Shown here one piece after another: positions 62,488 to 64,000 of a stretch of 64,000 bases of DNA (position 1 is its first letter; every line of letters begins with the position of its first letter). This stretch comes from Sunxiuqinia dokdonensis (GTDB lineage: Bacteria > Bacteroidota > Bacteroidia > Bacteroidales > Prolixibacteraceae): positions 1 to 64,000 of the forward strand of contig NZ_LGIA01000205.1 in NCBI RefSeq assembly GCF_001270965.1, written 5' to 3'. Both the position numbers and the translations under genes were made by a program. The notes below the pieces were generated by a model. The model worked only from the letters and a program-made list of their open reading frames with translations. It searched no databases and was not told the DNA's origin.

Positions 62488-63474
62488 ATGAATTGGAAAA
62501 AATCGATACGACTTCTGGCACTGACTATCGTTTGGAACGCAGGAAGCGCTTTTGCCACAAATGATTTTGATCTGGTTGTCTCAAAAGATGGCGATGGCGA
62601 TTTTACAACGGTTCAAGAAGCCATTAATGCGGTGCCGGATTTCAGAAAAAATACGACCACCATTTTCATCAAGAATGGTATTTATAAGGAAAAATTGATC
62701 CTGCCGGCATCGAAAAATCAAGTGACTTTCATTGGCGAAAGTGTGGAAAAAACCATCATCACCAACGACGACTATGCTTCAAAATTGAACCGGTTTGGCG
62801 AAGAAATGGGCACCACCGGATCGTCGGGCTTTTTTGTGTTTGGCAATGATTTTACCGCCGAAAATATCACCTTCGAAAATTCAGCCGGGCCGGTAGGGCA
62901 GGCGGTTGCCGTGCGAGTTGACGGCGACCGCATTTTCTTTAATAACTGTCGGTTTCTAGGTTTTCAGGATACCTTGTATCCGCATGGCGAAAACAGCCGT
63001 CAGTATTACAAAAATTGCTACATCGAAGGAACGGTCGATTTTATTTTTGGTTGGTCAACCGCTGTTTTTGAAGATTGTGAGATTTTCTGCAAATCGGCGG
63101 GCTATGTCACGGCGGCTTCTACGCTCGAAGAAAGCCCCTTTGGCTTTGTTTTTCTGAATTGCAAAATTACCGGCAGCGCCCCGGCTCGTTCGGTTTACCT
63201 GGGACGTCCCTGGCGTCCGTTCGCGAAAACCGCTTTCATAGCATGCGAGCTTGGCGAAATCATCAAAGAAGAGGGCTGGCACAACTGGGGAAAGAAGGAC
63301 GCGGAAACAACAGCCACGTATGTAGAATATAAAAACACCGGAGCAGGCGCAAGGCCCGAAAAACGGGTGCCGTGGTCGTCGCAACTAACACAGGAGGAAC
63401 GTGCAAAATTTACCTTGAAAAATATCTTCGATGGGTGGATTCTGCGAGAACCCCTAAATATTGAATCAAAATGA
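62488..63474 (+). CDS. Pectinesterase, CE8 family
   Basis: 328 residues with a signal peptide (to about 23, SAFA). The beta-helix shows SKDGDGDFTTVQEAINAVPD and ITFENSAGPVGQAVAVRVDGD with the oxyanion Gln. The catalytic Asp pair lies in LGFQDTLYPHG and EGTVDFIFGWSTAVFEDC, and the substrate Arg in YLGRPWRPFAKTAFI. It removes methyl esters from homogalacturonan so that the pectate lyases can act. Its stop overlaps the next start by 4 bp (ATGA), so it is translationally coupled to the GH43 gene. Confidence 0.93.
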   Translation: MNWKKSIRLLALTIVWNAGSAFATNDFDLVVSKDGDGDFTTVQEAINAVPDFRKNTTTIFIKNGIYKEKLILPASKNQVTFIGESVEKTIITNDDYASKLNRFGEEMGTTGSSGFFVFGNDFTAENITFENSAGPVGQAVAVRVDGDRIFFNNCRFLGFQDTLYPHGENSRQYYKNCYIEGTVDFIFGWSTAVFEDCEIFCKSAGYVTAASTLEESPFGFVFLNCKITGSAPARSVYLGRPWRPFAKTAFIACELGEIIKEEGWHNWGKKDAETTATYVEYKNTGAGARPEKRVPWSSQLTQEERAKFTLKNIFDGWILREPLNIESK

Positions 63475-64000
63475 AACGAAAAGCAAAATTTTATCTGATG
63501 CTGATTGCCGGATTCGCGGCTGTTTCAGCACAGGCACAAACCAATGAGCTATCCAAGGTGTGGATTGCCGACAATGGCGATGGAACCTATAAAAACCCGA
63601 TTCTCCATGCCGATTATTCCGATCCGGATGTGGCAAGAGTGGGTGACGATTATTATATGACCTCTTCATCGTTTAACTGCGTGCCAGGCTTGCCGGTGCT
63701 GCACTCAAAAGATTTGGTGAACTGGGAACTGATCAGTTATGCGCTTCCCAAACAACCCCCTTTTGATGTGTTTGACCAGCCCCAGCATGGCAACGGGGTT
63801 TGGGCACCTTGTATCCGCTACCACGAAGGCGAATTCTACATCTTTTATCCCGATCCCGATTTTGGGATTTACCTGACCAAAGCGACAGATCCGAAAGGAC
63901 CGTGGTCGGAACCTGTTTTGGTGCGTGGTGGCGAAGGCCTGATTGATCCTTCGCCACTTTGGGATGATGATGGCAAGGCTTACCTGGTGTACGCTTTTGC
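63471..64000 (+). CDS. GH43-family glycoside hydrolase, 3' end outside the window
   Basis: The first 176 residues are present. A signal peptide (1-22, ending SAQAQ) precedes the five-bladed propeller start: YKNPILHADYSDPDVARVGD with the catalytic base Asp, YYMTSSSFNCVPGLPVLHSKDLVNW, GVWAPCIRYHEGEFYIFYPDPD and LIDPSPLWDDDGKAYLVYAF with the pKa-modulating Asp. GH43 enzymes are arabinofuranosidases, xylosidases or galactosidases; in a pectin locus an arabinan or galactan side-chain role, or a galacturonan-related one, is most likely. The general acid Glu lies beyond the window. Confidence 0.9.
   Translation, partial: MKRKAKFYLMLIAGFAAVSAQAQTNELSKVWIADNGDGTYKNPILHADYSDPDVARVGDDYYMTSSSFNCVPGLPVLHSKDLVNWELISYALPKQPPFDVFDQPQHGNGVWAPCIRYHEGEFYIFYPDPDFGIYLTKATDPKGPWSEPVLVRGGEGLIDPSPLWDDDGKAYLVYAF

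Overview
The window is chromosomal DNA of a Bacteroidota bacterium, most likely a glycan-degrading member of the Bacteroidales/Marinilabiliales (Prolixibacteraceae-like; this placement is inference). The signs are a SusC/SusD pair, CarboxypepD-plug TonB receptors, many short lipoprotein signals, a type IX secretion C-terminal domain, a short primary sigma factor and many -7 boxes of the TAnnTTTG type. I see no rRNA, tRNA, CRISPR array, insertion sequence or integrase.

Layout. 1-1250: the end of an AT-rich lipoprotein gene, then a gene-free stretch full of palindromes that includes a 29-nt hairpin present twice. 1250-5480: suhB-type phosphatase, a small coiled protein, a GT2 glycosyltransferase, a ZntB/CorA transporter, a 21-bp minisatellite and hsp20. 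5700-8310: a TPP riboswitch in front of a TonB-dependent receptor, a probable thiamin-uptake unit. 8350-12440: beta-carbonic anhydrase, SUI1, MazG, DUF2007, a DUF4382 lipoprotein and a double-CDGSH protein. 12490-16510: an exported propeller protein, a lactonase lipoprotein and a cytochrome c-sugar dehydrogenase fusion, which together suggest periplasmic sugar oxidation; a second 21-bp minisatellite lies among them. 16600-25900: ammonium transporter and divergent Lrp regulator, RlmB, ABC-F ATPase, RlmD, YaaA, heptose epimerase and FolE.

26150-32720: an unrecognised lipoprotein, a large ABCG-like transporter, a 22-bp minisatellite, a metallo-beta-lactamase-fold hydrolase and the primary sigma factor with a near-ideal promoter. 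32830-39130: HtrA protease, a Cache-domain histidine kinase, a TPR histidine kinase and a TlpA thioredoxin. 39230-48140: PurC, PhoH, PBP4-type DacB, FluC fluoride channel, a small exported protein, a sigma-54 response regulator, an orphan HPt protein, DUF190 and enolase. 48210-50490: a minus-strand group of a Yip1 protein, a Tat-exported GH5 enzyme and a lipoprotein.

51150-64000: a pectin utilisation locus, all on the plus strand: a 34-residue membrane ORF, GH105, SusC, SusD, a DUF5123-like lipoprotein, two tandem PL1 pectate lyases, a CE8 pectinesterase and a GH43 enzyme cut by the window end. The lyases and esterase would demethylate and cut homogalacturonan, SusCD would import the oligomers, and GH105 would remove unsaturated ends. 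No dedicated regulator is in view, but three helically phased direct repeats lie just upstream.

The most unusual signals are the three unrelated intergenic minisatellites with periods of 21, 21 and 22 bp, the phased repeats before the pectin locus, and the orphan riboswitch-controlled receptor. I found no wholly new system that the sequence alone can establish.
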